Shown: positions 35,461-44,715, numbered from the stretch's first letter. The stretch: 64,000 nt of DNA from Chloroflexota bacterium (GCA_028287745.1 JAQBPB010000124.1:1-64000); one strand, 5' to 3'. A program made the numbers and translations. The notes: generated by a model from the letters alone, not told the origin.

Positions 35461-36336
35461 TTATTGGAAATTGGCCTTGTTTTCGACAACCTGGCGTAAC
35501 AGGTCGGGAAAACCGCCGCTGACGAAGTCCACGCCCATTGCCACCAGGCGGCAGAGATCATGGGCCTGGCTAAACGGTTCCTCGCCCAGGCCCCAGCCGA
35601 ACAGGAAGACGCCCTCGGCATGGACCATCTCAACCAATTCGGGTGTAACCCAGTTGCTGCCAATCGCGATGCCGCCCGCCCTGGCCGCCCTGGCCGGTCC
35701 TACCGGGTCTACCAGGATTGCGCCGCCAAAACTGACCATGGTCGTGATATTGGGGTTCAATTCTTTACTTCTCAAAACGGCCTGGTGGTCGAATGAATGC
35801 AGGCTCGTAAGCTCTTCGTTACCGTAACGGGCGACCTGTTCGAGGACTTTTTCGACAATGCCGGGGTAAACTTGCAGGCCGTGATAAAAGGGCCAGGGGG
35901 CTTTGATTTCAATGGCTACGGGCATTCCAACGGCGGTGGACCATTCCAGGACTTCCTGCAGGAGCGGCATTCGCACTCCGGCGAACTTTTCTTCGGGGAT
36001 GGGTAAGGGCTCTATCCCCGGAATGGGAGGGACCTGGGCCAGGCGAGCGGCCTCGTTTTTGCGGTCGAACCAGCAACCGGCATCCAGGGTTTTCAGTTCA
36101 TCCCAGGTGTAATGGCGCACCGGGCCGTGTCCGTCGGTGGTCCGGTCGAGCATTTCATCGTGGATAATCACGCACTGACCGTCGCGGCTCAGGTGAACGT
36201 CAAATTCGATGACATCGGCGCCAACGGCCAGGGCTTTCTCAAAAGCGGGCATGGTGTTTTCAGGTGCGTAACCGGAGGCTCCCCGGTGGCCGCTAACGGC
36301 CAACCGGCCGGTCTTACTCCGCAGCATCTCAAACAA
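35461..36336 (-). CDS. Glycerophosphodiester phosphodiesterase
   Basis: A 291-residue GDPD-family barrel enzyme hydrolysing glycerophosphodiesters to glycerol 3-phosphate and an alcohol. The active-site segments are intact: GHRGASGYAPENT (general acid/base His and metal Glu), VIEFDVHLSRDG and IIHDEMLDRTTDG. A TTG at 36336 lies ten bases after AGGAG, whereas the internal ATG at 36327 is 19 bases away, so TTG is preferred. No signal peptide is present, so it is probably cytoplasmic. Confidence 0.93.
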   Translation of the reverse strand: MFEMLRSKTGRLAVSGHRGASGYAPENTMPAFEKALAVGADVIEFDVHLSRDGQCVIIHDEMLDRTTDGHGPVRHYTWDELKTLDAGCWFDRKNEAARLAQVPPIPGIEPLPIPEEKFAGVRMPLLQEVLEWSTAVGMPVAIEIKAPWPFYHGLQVYPGIVEKVLEQVARYGNEELTSLHSFDHQAVLRSKELNPNITTMVSFGGAILVDPVGPARAARAGGIAIGSNWVTPELVEMVHAEGVFLFGWGLGEEPFSQAHDLCRLVAMGVDFVSGGFPDLLRQVVENKANFQ

Positions 36337-36371
36337 GTTAAATAAACTCCTGACTAAAAATAGGACGTAGC

Positions 36372-36484
36372 ACGTAGCACGTTGAACAGGTAAAGTAGTA
36401 CATTGGGCCTGGTAGCGAACGGGGACAGGTCCCTTACGCAGTTAAAATTACGTTGTCCCACCTATCCCGTTCAACGTGCTACGT
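36372..36484. repeat. Palindromic element with 16-bp terminal inverted repeats
   Basis: ACGTAGCACGTTGAAC (36372-36387) is repeated exactly in inverted orientation at 36469-36484. Inside is a second imperfect pairing (GGGGACA with TGTCCC). The left arm also starts with a short direct repeat (ACGTAGC). It fits a gap between two genes and codes for nothing, so it may be a MITE-like or REP-like element. Confidence 0.6.
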
Positions 36485-36500
36485 TCTCCGCCGCACTCTT

Positions 36501-37436
36501 TCAAATTCCGACATTACCGCCGAAGGTTTCTACCCCTAAACCGGTATTCACACGAATAAGGTTTGCGATATCTTCCAGGTCGCGGTCCGGCAAACTGGTG
36601 ACCCATTCATAAGGAGGCCGCCTGGCGACCGTGTAAACCTGGACCATGTTAATTTGACCGCCCTGGTTGCGTATATGGTTAAGGCGGCCGCAATAAGCCT
36701 CTATTTCAGCCTTAGAAGGGCCTTCACCATGTATCCGCATGAAGCACGTTTGAATATTTATTGGTTGGGCCAGGGCCGTTTGTTGCAAGTTATTTAAAAC
36801 TTTTTCGTAAGGGACATTCGTCCGGTCGATCAGGTCGTAGTATTCGGCGGTCCCGGCATCGAGCTTGCCCCAGATTTCGCCGTTGTTTGCAGCCAGCAGG
36901 CGCAGCCCAACCTTTACGACTGGCCGGTGCAACTGGGTGGCGTTGGTAATCAGGACCAGCTTGACCTCGGAAGGTTCAAAACCCGCCGCCGCCCTGGCCT
37001 CGATGGCCGCCTTCACCGCCTGGTCGAACAACGGGTAGGTGGTCGGTTCACCATCTCCACTAAAGGCGATATCGTTGAGCCGCCGTAATTCCGGGGCTAC
37101 ATTGATAAATTCAGGTTCCTGCCAGATTTCCCCGCTGCGGGTAAGCCGCAATAGTTCTTGCAGTTCCAGCCGGATTTCTTCCAGGCTGACCTGGGGCCGG
37201 GGCAGGTTTTTGGGCGGTAAGGGCAGCTTGCTTTTGCCGGGTCTAAAATCGCGCCGGTCCACCTCACAGTAAATGCAGTCGAAGTTGCAGACCCGGTCAG
37301 GATTTAGGTTAACGCCAAGGGATAGTCCTTCGGAACGCCGCGAGATAACCGGGTAGCATAACCGGAACTCGCGCCAGTTGCGCGAATGGGCCTCAAAACC
37401 CCTGGAGCCGCTATTCAAAATTATACTCCGGGCCAT
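36501..37436 (-). CDS. Radical SAM protein (COG0731-like)
   Basis: A 311-residue radical SAM enzyme. The cluster motif is intact as CNFDCIYC within GVNLNPDRVCNFDCIYCEV. SGDGEPTTYP matches the GE-type AdoMet-binding strand, and KLVLITNAT continues the barrel. The layout resembles the wyosine-synthesis-like COG0731 group, but its bacterial members have no agreed function. It is separate from the GDPD gene, with the palindromic element between them. Confidence 0.85.
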   Translation of the reverse strand: MARSIILNSGSRGFEAHSRNWREFRLCYPVISRRSEGLSLGVNLNPDRVCNFDCIYCEVDRRDFRPGKSKLPLPPKNLPRPQVSLEEIRLELQELLRLTRSGEIWQEPEFINVAPELRRLNDIAFSGDGEPTTYPLFDQAVKAAIEARAAAGFEPSEVKLVLITNATQLHRPVVKVGLRLLAANNGEIWGKLDAGTAEYYDLIDRTNVPYEKVLNNLQQTALAQPINIQTCFMRIHGEGPSKAEIEAYCGRLNHIRNQGGQINMVQVYTVARRPPYEWVTSLPDRDLEDIANLIRVNTGLGVETFGGNVGI

Positions 37437-37987
37437 TATGTACTCCCTTTCCCATGCATTATCCCAGAAGTAATATTATAACCTATTTTTAAATCCGTCA
37501 TTTTTCCCAATCCCAATTTAAGTCTTATAGACTCTCGTACACGGGATTCAAAAATGTAGAATGTATAACTTTTACCAGAGCTAACCCCCTTGGCCTGTCA
37601 TTCCGTGCCGGGGTGCTGAATCGCCGGTCTGGTGGCCTGTTGAACTCATTAAAGGAATGCTTCAAAGTTTGTTCTTACAAGCAGGGGAGAGATGCCAGTT
37701 TTCGCCTTTGCGGTAGGGCCAACGGCACGGCGACTCCTCGACTACGCACGGAATCACAACCTTGAATATTGCCCTTCCTGTCAGCCAAGTAGAATGACAA
37801 ATCTTGCCTTACGCAGCACTCAGTATGATAATGCAAGTTGTAAATTCTCTATAATTAAGCAGGAATTGTAAAACCTGTCTAGCGCAGCACCCAGGATAAC
37901 AGGTTTGGTGGGTGTTTTATGACAAAGGTACTTAATAGTGTGGGGTCTTCGAAATGGTTCCGAATTACCGGGCCCGTAGGAGGGAAT
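37437..37987. other. Gene-free region with REP-like repeats
   Basis: No gene is supported. ATTCCGTGC (37600-37608) recurs inverted as GCACGGAAT (37746-37754). GCAGCACTCAGTATGATA and GCAGCACCCAGGATAACA recur as an imperfect direct repeat further on (about 37814 and 37886). These words resemble extragenic palindromic repeats found around many bacterial genomes. A plus-strand open frame at 37919-38188 crosses the terminator and the end of the MFS gene and is rejected. Confidence 0.45.
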
Positions 37988-38023
37988 AAAAAACGACCCT
38001 GGCCTCTATATTCAGGCCGGGGC
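37988..38023 (-). terminator. Terminator after the MFS exporter gene
   Basis: On the minus strand a GC-rich stem (CCCGGCCT against AGGCCAGGG, one G-T pair) is followed by TCG and TTTTTT. It lies about 45 bases beyond the MFS stop codon. Confidence 0.75.
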
Positions 38024-38066
38024 CGGGAGGCTGGTATTAACCGCCTGTTAGGCATTAAGCTTTATT

Positions 38067-39368
38067 TCATACATTCAATTTTTTGGTTACTTCACTGCGG
38101 AGGGCGGGCGGTTCGTAATCTACGGCATGGGTTTCTTCAAAGTAGCGGATACTGCGGCTACGCCAGCTTATCAGGCAGACCATACTGAGGCAGGCTATCC
38201 CACCCAGCGCTACCGCCGGTTGCGTCCCGATAACCTGGGCCATAACGCCTGCCTCGAACTCGCCCAACTGGGTACCCGAAACCGCGAACAGGTAACTTAC
38301 CCCGGCTATCCGGCCCCGGTATTCTTCAGGGGTCATAAGCTGGCGAATACTCTGGCGCATGGTCATACTGATAGTATCGGCCAGGCCGGTCCCGGCTAAC
38401 ATCAGCCAGGAGAGCCAGAATAGGGTGGAAAGGCCAAATACAATCACGCAGATAGCATACAGCCCGATAGCGAACAGTACAATCCGGCCCGGAAAACGAG
38501 GCCGCTTGACTAAGGTCAAACCAGCCGCTCCCAGCACCGCACCAACCGCCGGAGCGGAAGCCAGGATGCCCAAACCTTCCGGGCCAACCTTTAATATATC
38601 TCTGGCAAAGACCGGCAGCAAGGTCAGCGATGCCCCAAAGAGCATTGCGAAAAAGTCCAGTAGAGCTAAAGTCAGCACTATCCTGGTACGGGCCAGGAAG
38701 CTGAAACCTTGCTTTATGCGCCGTAAATTTCCCCTGATGCCGCGCTGGTCGAGAGGGATTTCCGGCGGCAGTAAGGGCGCTTTTACCAGCAGCAATACGA
38801 TGATTACAGCCAGGAAGGAAAAAGCGTCAAAGGCAAAAGCGGCCCCGGCCCCAAAACCGGCAATTATCAAACCGCCCATTGCCGGGCCAATGATACCGGC
38901 CACGCTCCAGGAAAGATTATTGAGGGTTATGGCGTTAGTCATCAGGTTGCGCGGCACCAGCGACGGAATAACCGCACTATGGGCCGGTCCGTCAGCGCTG
39001 GAAGCGGTAGCCGATAGAAAGACCAGCAGGTAAAGCAACTCTACCGTAGCTATCCCCGTTAAAACGGTTATAGCCATGATGGTTGAGAGGATTAAAAGGG
39101 AGCTCTGAGTAATCAGGAGTAACTTGCGGCGGCTCATGGAGTCGGCAAGGGCTCCACCGAAGACTGAAAAAAGCAGGACCGGCCCGGCCCGGACAATTCC
39201 AACCAGCCCTAAACTAAGTGGCTGGTTGGTCATCAAATAGATTTGCCAGGCCAGGGCAATATGCTGCATTTCGGTGCCGAGTTTAGATAGGGTATTGCCT
39301 GTCCAATAAAGCCGGAAATCCCGCACGCTGAAGGCTTCGAAAGCCTTTGGATTGAATAAATTGAGCAA
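38067..39368 (-). CDS. MFS exporter, DHA3/EntS-like
   Basis: A 433-residue protein with about 12 membrane helices. FSVRDFRLYWTGNTLSKLGTEM and LADSMSRRKLLLITQSSLLI are typical of the enterobactin-exporter (EntS)/macrolide-efflux branch of the MFS. The start is TTG, ten bases after the stop of the DUF2087 regulator, so it is co-transcribed with and probably controlled by that regulator. The substrate is unknown; relatives export siderophores or macrolides. Confidence 0.88.
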   Translation of the reverse strand: MLNLFNPKAFEAFSVRDFRLYWTGNTLSKLGTEMQHIALAWQIYLMTNQPLSLGLVGIVRAGPVLLFSVFGGALADSMSRRKLLLITQSSLLILSTIMAITVLTGIATVELLYLLVFLSATASSADGPAHSAVIPSLVPRNLMTNAITLNNLSWSVAGIIGPAMGGLIIAGFGAGAAFAFDAFSFLAVIIVLLLVKAPLLPPEIPLDQRGIRGNLRRIKQGFSFLARTRIVLTLALLDFFAMLFGASLTLLPVFARDILKVGPEGLGILASAPAVGAVLGAAGLTLVKRPRFPGRIVLFAIGLYAICVIVFGLSTLFWLSWLMLAGTGLADTISMTMRQSIRQLMTPEEYRGRIAGVSYLFAVSGTQLGEFEAGVMAQVIGTQPAVALGGIACLSMVCLISWRSRSIRYFEETHAVDYEPPALRSEVTKKLNV

Positions 39369-39378
39369 AGTTTAGTTA

Positions 39379-40059
39379 TTAAACCGGCCCCAAAACCGGG
39401 CTATTTTTCCAATAAATGCCTTCCGCCCGGTTCAAAAACTTGAAGTCCACCAGGTATCGGCGCAAAGTACAATAATCATATTCGTATACTTCTTTAAGTA
39501 TAGCATCAATTTGCCTTTCAGTATAACGAATTCCGTTTTCGAATATTTTGGAAACTTCTTCCAGGATAAATTGCTGGCGTTTAAGTTGGACCGGCATTGC
39601 GGTGATTTTACCATCTTTCATGAAACGGCTGATGGTTACGGCGCGTTCGTCAACTTCAGCCGGGCCAGCGGCTTGTGTCAGGCTAACTACCTGACGCAGG
39701 GCCGCCAGCATGGCCTGGGCCTGTTTGGAATAATTGGGATTAAAGTGCAGCCTGGTTGGTGCGGGTTCCCGGCCCGGGGCCGGGGCTTGCCACTCCTGGA
39801 TTTCCAGGAAACCGGCTTTTTCTAGCTGGCGGAGGTGGCGCGGCAGATTGGAATTTATCTTATGCGGTAAGGCCGGTATCAGGTCAGACACCAGCACAAT
39901 TTCATTTGCATGGGCGGCCAGCAAACCAAGCAAAATCAACTGGTCAGTGGAACCGATGGTTTTTACCAGTTCCAGCAGATTTTCAAGTTGGGCTTGTTGG
40001 GCCGGGCTAATCTCAAGGGACCGGTTACCGGGGGTATCTTCAACGGGTATTTCGTTCAT
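39379..40059 (-). CDS. HTH regulator with C-terminal DUF2087
   Basis: 226 residues. The middle holds an ArsR-like winged helix (LGLLAAHANEIVLVSDLIPA, then INSNLPRHLRQLEKAGFLEI). From about residue 150 the C-terminal domain matches DUF2087 (MKDGKITAMPVQLKRQQFIL, RYTERQIDAILKEV, CTLRRYLVDFKFLNR and EGIYWK). DUF2087 proteins are often paired with transporters or other regulators. ATG 40059 has AAGGAG about 14 bases upstream. It precedes the MFS exporter in a two-gene operon. Confidence 0.85.
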   Translation of the reverse strand: MNEIPVEDTPGNRSLEISPAQQAQLENLLELVKTIGSTDQLILLGLLAAHANEIVLVSDLIPALPHKINSNLPRHLRQLEKAGFLEIQEWQAPAPGREPAPTRLHFNPNYSKQAQAMLAALRQVVSLTQAAGPAEVDERAVTISRFMKDGKITAMPVQLKRQQFILEEVSKIFENGIRYTERQIDAILKEVYEYDYCTLRRYLVDFKFLNRAEGIYWKNSPVLGPV

Positions 40060-40217
40060 ATTTCTGTTTAAGGCTCCTTTCTGTTAAAATTTTAGGGTTG
40101 TAAAAAGCAATAATTGATAAATCAAAGGCGCTTAGTTAGTTGTATTCTATCATTTCTTTAAAGTGCGTCAATGGGTTCGTAGTAACTGGGTCTGACCCTG
40201 GTAAAGGTATAAAATTA

Positions 40218-40931
40218 GTGAAGTCTGAAATCAAACCACGTGGTATTTTATTCGATTTATGGGGCACTTTAGTCTACAATGTGCCGCGCTACAAACGAGA
40301 GGATTATGAGACTATCGCCCGGAAGATCGGGCGGCCGACCGAGGAAATATGGAAGACATGGGCGAGCCACAGCAGAGATGCCATCCTCGGTAATTTAACC
40401 TCTGGCGAGGAACGGGCCAGGATGGTGCTGAAAGCCCTGGGTGGCCCGCCGGAAGTGGCGGCCGATATGGTCCATTATGAGGCGGAAAACCTGAGCGGCA
40501 AGGTCCATTTCTTTGAAGGCGTCCCGGCTATGCTGGAGACCTTGCGCCAGCGCGGGTACCGGACCTGCCTGATTTCGAATTGCAATTATCTCACTCCGGG
40601 CGTGGTAGAGCGGTTGGGATTGCCTGAAATGCTGGATGAAATAATATTGAGTTGCCAGGTGAAAATGGCTAAACCGGATAAGGCAATCTATGAACTGGCC
40701 GCCGGGCGGCTGGGTTTGCCTACCGGGGATTGCCTTTTTGTAGGTGACGGTGGGGATGGCGAACTGGACGGCGCAAAGGCCGCCGGGTGCAAGGTTGCCC
40801 TGGTAGCCCAGGAAAGAGGCCATGCCTACCGCTTTCCCCAGAAAGTTTACCCTTACGATATCCGGTTGAACAAAGTCACCGACCTTTTACACTTTCTACC
40901 GGAAAGCGCCCCTAAAATACCGGCGGCTTGA
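40218..40931 (+). CDS. HAD-superfamily hydrolase with DxW variant of motif I
   Basis: 238 residues from GTG 40218, preceded by AAAGGT nine bases upstream; an in-frame extension to 40140 is not supported. Motif I reads FDLWGTL: the nucleophile Asp13 is present but the second Asp is Trp15. Motif II is LISN, motif III Lys lies in MAKPDKAIYELA, and motif IV is FVGDGGDGELDGAKAAG. The substrate is unknown. Its stop lies one base from the stop of the convergent membrane-protein gene. Confidence 0.83.
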   Translation: MKSEIKPRGILFDLWGTLVYNVPRYKREDYETIARKIGRPTEEIWKTWASHSRDAILGNLTSGEERARMVLKALGGPPEVAADMVHYEAENLSGKVHFFEGVPAMLETLRQRGYRTCLISNCNYLTPGVVERLGLPEMLDEIILSCQVKMAKPDKAIYELAAGRLGLPTGDCLFVGDGGDGELDGAKAAGCKVALVAQERGHAYRFPQKVYPYDIRLNKVTDLLHFLPESAPKIPAA

Positions 40932-40932
40932 G

Positions 40933-41580
40933 CTAACCCCGGCTGTAACGCTCTTTCCAGATAGGCAGGGCAGCAATTATCAGGGGTATACCGGATGCCA
41001 GGCCCAGTAAAAGCCCCTGGTTGCCATAAAAGACAAACCCGCCTATCTGGAGCGGAGTTCCGCCAGTTGAAAGGGATTTGGCCGGGTTGGAAGGTGGGTT
41101 CAGCCCGACATATATCATCACAAGGGCCATAAAGATTTCCCACCCGGCTAACCACCAGAGCCGCCTATCGGAGAAGTAGCCGTTCAGTAGATAGCCCAGG
41201 GCAAGGACGGCGTGCCAGGTAATCGATAACAAAGGCCAAAAAGTGCCATCCAGTGGGTAATGGACTATCAAGGTTATTAGAAAGCCTATTGCGATTACAC
41301 CGGACCACATGAACAACATACCGGAATTCAGGAAGCGGGGCGCGAGTAAATAGTTACCGGCCAATCCAAGGCCGGTAACCCCCAGCCACATTGTTAGAAC
41401 CAGCTCGAAACTCCAGGCACTATTGTAGGTATTGTGTAACCAACCGGCGATTACCAGTAACAGGCCCCACCAGGCCAGGGCCAATTGCAGCCGCCGGAAG
41501 CCGTTCAAGCGGCCTTTTTTGTAGGGTGGGATAACAACCGGTTTTACCCCCTGGGAATTACTAGTGATTAAATTACTCAT
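40933..41580 (-). CDS. Multi-pass membrane protein, unknown function
   Basis: A 215-residue protein with about six hydrophobic segments, for example LALAWWGLLLVIAGWLHN, FMWSGVIAIGFLITLIVHY and AVLALGYLLNGYF. AGGAAGTAAGGT lies just before the ATG. No family is recognised. It shares its strand with comEC but is 150 bases away. Confidence 0.6.
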   Translation of the reverse strand: MSNLITSNSQGVKPVVIPPYKKGRLNGFRRLQLALAWWGLLLVIAGWLHNTYNSAWSFELVLTMWLGVTGLGLAGNYLLAPRFLNSGMLFMWSGVIAIGFLITLIVHYPLDGTFWPLLSITWHAVLALGYLLNGYFSDRRLWWLAGWEIFMALVMIYVGLNPPSNPAKSLSTGGTPLQIGGFVFYGNQGLLLGLASGIPLIIAALPIWKERYSRG

Positions 41581-41731
41581 ACCTTACTTCCTTCAAACAA
41601 AAATAAAATATTTCCATAATGCATGTGTTAGGTCCACCCCAGAAAAAGTTTGATGTGAAATAGGAATATTGTTAAGCGGGATAAATAACCTGGCAATTCC
41701 AGGCCGGTTAATTACCCGTACCTGATGCCGG

Positions 41732-43336
41732 TTAAACAATAATGACAGCCGTCCAGATACCAAGGGCCAATAAAAACGCGGTTGCCAGACCAGCCCCTGA
41801 ACCGGCAAAATGCAGTATCTTTCCCTTTAACCGGTTGGTGTCCCCCAGACGGTGCCAACCCAAAAGCCCACTCAAAACAAGGTAATAAATAAAGATCCAG
41901 ACCGGGTTAAAGACCGGTATATGTACCGAAGCAAAAGGTAAACTCGCGCAAAATTTGACTACCACCAGTATGTAGGCTAAAAAGAGCCAGGTCAATCCAC
42001 CAAAAGTCAGGGTAGGCCAGCTAAACCAGCTTAATAACAGGCCGCTGCCTACGGCCAAACCGCCCAGGACCATAATTATTTCGATGACGGGTAAGACTAG
42101 CAGGTTCGCCAGGACGGAAATTAGCGAGACCTGGTGAAAATAAAAGATTACCAGTGGCAGAATCATGGCTTCAGCGGCCAGAGTACCGGCAAGGCTAGTT
42201 TTCAAAAAGAGCGGCCAGGATCTGACCGGTTGCTGCCAGGCCGGGGAGAAAAGTACCAGGCCCAGGGTTGCCATAAAAGAGAGCTGGAACCCGGTGTCCA
42301 TCAGGATTGAGGGCTGCCATAGAGTTAATATTAGGGCACTTCCGGCCAACCCGGCCAGCCCGGTGTATTCCCGCCCAAGCAGCATCCCGACCAGGGCCAT
42401 TCCACCCATTAACCCGGCCCGTAAGACCGCCGGGCTGAACCCGACCAGTAAAACGTAAAACAGGACGACTCCCAGAGTAAGCCAGATCAGGGTTCTCCGC
42501 CCGACGAAACGACTCAAAGCCTGGGTAGTCAGAAAGATGGCGATTGAAATGTTACTGCCTGATACCGCCAGCATGTGGGCCAGGCCGCTGGTCGTAAAAT
42601 CTTGCCTGGTCTGTAGCGATAGCCCGCTTTTGTCGCCCAGCAATATACCCGAGAGCAGGCCGCCCTCTTCACCCGGCACAAAACGGGCGACTACCTGGCG
42701 AGCCTGTTCGTTAAGCCGGTAGAACCAGCGGGCCAGGAAGAAATCCTGGTCGGTTGCCAGCAGGGTTAGCCGGGGGAAATCCATTGTGGTGTAGATGCCC
42801 TGCCGTTCCAACCAGTCACGGTAAGGGAAATCTTCGCCGCTTATTTCCCTGGGCGCGGTTAGGGTGCCGGTTAACCGGACCAGGTCGCCTCGCTTTACCT
42901 CTAAAACGGCCGGAGCCCGGACATAAACCGCGCCGTTGACCGGTACGTTCTCTCCCATACCTTCCAGGCGAATCTCACGCGCATCTACCCGGAAAGTGCC
43001 GCTCCGGCTGTTATAGAGCGGTTCGGCGGAAATAAGCCCGGTCAGGATGGTACCTGGCTGCTCATGGTAATAAAGCAAACCGTCGGGGCCGGTGGATGGC
43101 GCGTCCCAACTCAGGCGCAATCCACCCAGGCAGGTTACGCTCAATGCAAGTAAAACCAACGGCCAGGCCAGGGTTTTAGCCGGTACGGGCCTTGACCGGG
43201 CATAGGCCAGCCCGGCCAGCCCGGTAACAAGGCATAGCGCGGCACTGAAATAAAGCCCCTGGACTGGCGGTTTGAGCCAGCCGTATAAAAATATCCCGGC
43301 CAGCCAGGTCGGAGCTAATACCAAAATGGGTATCAT
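41732..43336 (-). CDS. comEC: ComEC/Rec2 DNA-uptake channel, lacking the beta-lactamase domain
   Basis: A 534-residue polytopic protein. The N-terminal part has membrane helices plus an OB-fold-like region (DUF4131 type: VKRGDLVRLTGTLTAP, DFPYRDWLERQGIYTTM). The central competence domain is clear (FTTSGLAHMLAVSGSNISIA, VLLVGFSPAVLRAGLMGGMA). By family knowledge it forms the channel passing single-stranded DNA across the membrane. Full-length ComEC is usually 700-800 residues with a C-terminal metallo-beta-lactamase domain; here the protein ends after the membrane helices, and none of that domain follows downstream. No comEA gene is adjacent. Confidence 0.9.
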   Translation of the reverse strand: MIPILVLAPTWLAGIFLYGWLKPPVQGLYFSAALCLVTGLAGLAYARSRPVPAKTLAWPLVLLALSVTCLGGLRLSWDAPSTGPDGLLYYHEQPGTILTGLISAEPLYNSRSGTFRVDAREIRLEGMGENVPVNGAVYVRAPAVLEVKRGDLVRLTGTLTAPREISGEDFPYRDWLERQGIYTTMDFPRLTLLATDQDFFLARWFYRLNEQARQVVARFVPGEEGGLLSGILLGDKSGLSLQTRQDFTTSGLAHMLAVSGSNISIAIFLTTQALSRFVGRRTLIWLTLGVVLFYVLLVGFSPAVLRAGLMGGMALVGMLLGREYTGLAGLAGSALILTLWQPSILMDTGFQLSFMATLGLVLFSPAWQQPVRSWPLFLKTSLAGTLAAEAMILPLVIFYFHQVSLISVLANLLVLPVIEIIMVLGGLAVGSGLLLSWFSWPTLTFGGLTWLFLAYILVVVKFCASLPFASVHIPVFNPVWIFIYYLVLSGLLGWHRLGDTNRLKGKILHFAGSGAGLATAFLLALGIWTAVIIV

Positions 43337-43755
43337 TTAACGCCCAGTTATTAAACTTGCAACGACCAAAAATTTTCGAATTAATGATATAGCTTTCGCA
43401 GGAATTAATTATACCATCAGGAACACTTAAGGAATAACATACAAGGTTGCATCTGGAAAGCCGGGGCAATTTGCTTGCTAGTTTGATATAGGCTATTATA
43501 AAAGTCGTATTGGGTGTTTCTTACTTCAAAAACTTTTGCTATAAGACTTTGTTAGAAAAGGTTTTTGTTTAACCTTAAGAGTTGATGGGTAAACAATAAG
43601 GGCTAAAAGTTACAGGGCTACCCGAAGGCAGTGGCAAACCGGGAAGTATACCAGTTTAAGCCTGGCTGAAGGTTGAAGCACTTATTTTGCCATTTACACT
43701 TTGCCCAAACCTTGCCAGGTTTGAAGCGAAAATCAAACACAAAAACTCACGGAAA
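43337..43755. other. Divergent gene-free region
   Basis: AT-rich, between comEC (minus) and the HTH gene (plus). It should hold both promoters. I see no convincing paired hexamers, no strong hairpin and no gene. Confidence 0.4.
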
Positions 43756-44238
43756 ATGTCAAACGAAAATTCTGGTTCAAAACCCGCCTCACCTGCCCCA
43801 ACTAACCGGCCTCGCCTGGCTTTTATGGACACCGTTGAGGCCGCTGCCATTCTTAAGACTGACCGCCTGACCATATTAAAATATGTGCAAGAAGGCCGCC
43901 TGCGGACTTTTGGTGGCAAGCCGGGCAATCCTTTTTTGCGCACTGAAGATGTTGAGAAAATGGCTGCCGAGCTTCTGCCGGAGCAGACCGGACCGGCCCT
44001 TGACCCCAAAACCATCCACCGGAATGACCCGGTCCGGAAAATAAAACTCAGAATGCAGCAGGATGCCAAGTGGCCGGAAGTTGATGAAGCGGCAATGCGC
44101 GCCTGGGCAGGGGAGTTGGACCTGGTTAGCTTTAACCGGATGCGCCAGACTGCCCGTGAAGCGATGGAACGCTTGCAGGCACTTATCACTGTGCTGGATG
44201 AAGTTGAACCCGTACGGCGTAAACAGGCGGGCAAATAA
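43756..44238 (+). CDS. Excisionase-like HTH protein
   Basis: 160 residues from ATG 43756; a longer frame to 43687 exists but is not supported by a ribosome binding site. After a Pro/Ser-rich start, FMDTVEAAAILKTDRLTILK with YVQEGRLRTFGGKPGNPFLR and EDVEKM is the small winged-helix fold used by excisionases and MerR-like DNA-binding proteins. The C-terminal 100 residues are helical (FNRMRQTAREAMERLQALIT). It leads a three-gene unit with a Phd-like protein (44 bases later) and an unknown protein, so it may be that unit's own regulator. Confidence 0.72.
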   Translation: MSNENSGSKPASPAPTNRPRLAFMDTVEAAAILKTDRLTILKYVQEGRLRTFGGKPGNPFLRTEDVEKMAAELLPEQTGPALDPKTIHRNDPVRKIKLRMQQDAKWPEVDEAAMRAWAGELDLVSFNRMRQTAREAMERLQALITVLDEVEPVRRKQAGK

Positions 44239-44282
44239 GGCTAAAAAGCTACCGGGCCAGACAATTAGCAGGTATTGTAGTT

Positions 44283-44687
44283 ATGGGAAAAAAATTAACT
44301 GTAAGTGAATTACGGGCACAACTTGGTACGGTGCTGGACCAATTGGACAGCGGCCAGACCCATTTTGTCATTGAGCGCAATAACCAGGAAGTAGCCGTTT
44401 TATTGAGCATGGAAAAGTTCAGGGATATTATGCAAATGCTTGAAATGCTGAATACTCTGGATTTTATTGAAACCGGAGCCGGGGGACTCGAACAGAATTT
44501 TTCGGATACTGGTTTATCTGACTTCCCCGACCTGACAATCTTGCGGCCGACCGACGAGGCTGCCAAGAACTCGAACGCTGAAAACCAGCCAATTACTCAA
44601 ACTCCTCAACCGCGCACTGCTACCGGCCGGGACGGTTCTTCGATAGAAGACGTGGCCGCGAAACTCGGTATCAGAATTATCAAATAG
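44283..44687 (+). CDS. Phd/YefM-like antitoxin-domain protein
   Basis: A 134-residue protein. The N-terminal 60 residues match the Phd/YefM DNA-binding antitoxin fold (KLTVSELRAQLGTVLDQLDS, then HFVIERNNQEVAVLLSMEKF). The remaining 70 residues are polar and Pro/Thr-rich, ending IEDVAAKLGIRIIK, where a toxin-binding region would lie. No RelE, Doc or PIN toxin gene follows; the next gene, 28 bases downstream, is an unrelated 167-residue protein. Confidence 0.75.
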   Translation: MGKKLTVSELRAQLGTVLDQLDSGQTHFVIERNNQEVAVLLSMEKFRDIMQMLEMLNTLDFIETGAGGLEQNFSDTGLSDFPDLTILRPTDEAAKNSNAENQPITQTPQPRTATGRDGSSIEDVAAKLGIRIIK

Positions 44688-44715
44688 TCTTAGTTTTCAC
44701 AGGAGAATATTTAAG

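Noticed and set aside
37919..38188. Plus-strand open frame of 89 codons
   Set aside because: It crosses a terminator and the end of the MFS gene, lacks a ribosome binding site and resembles no protein family.
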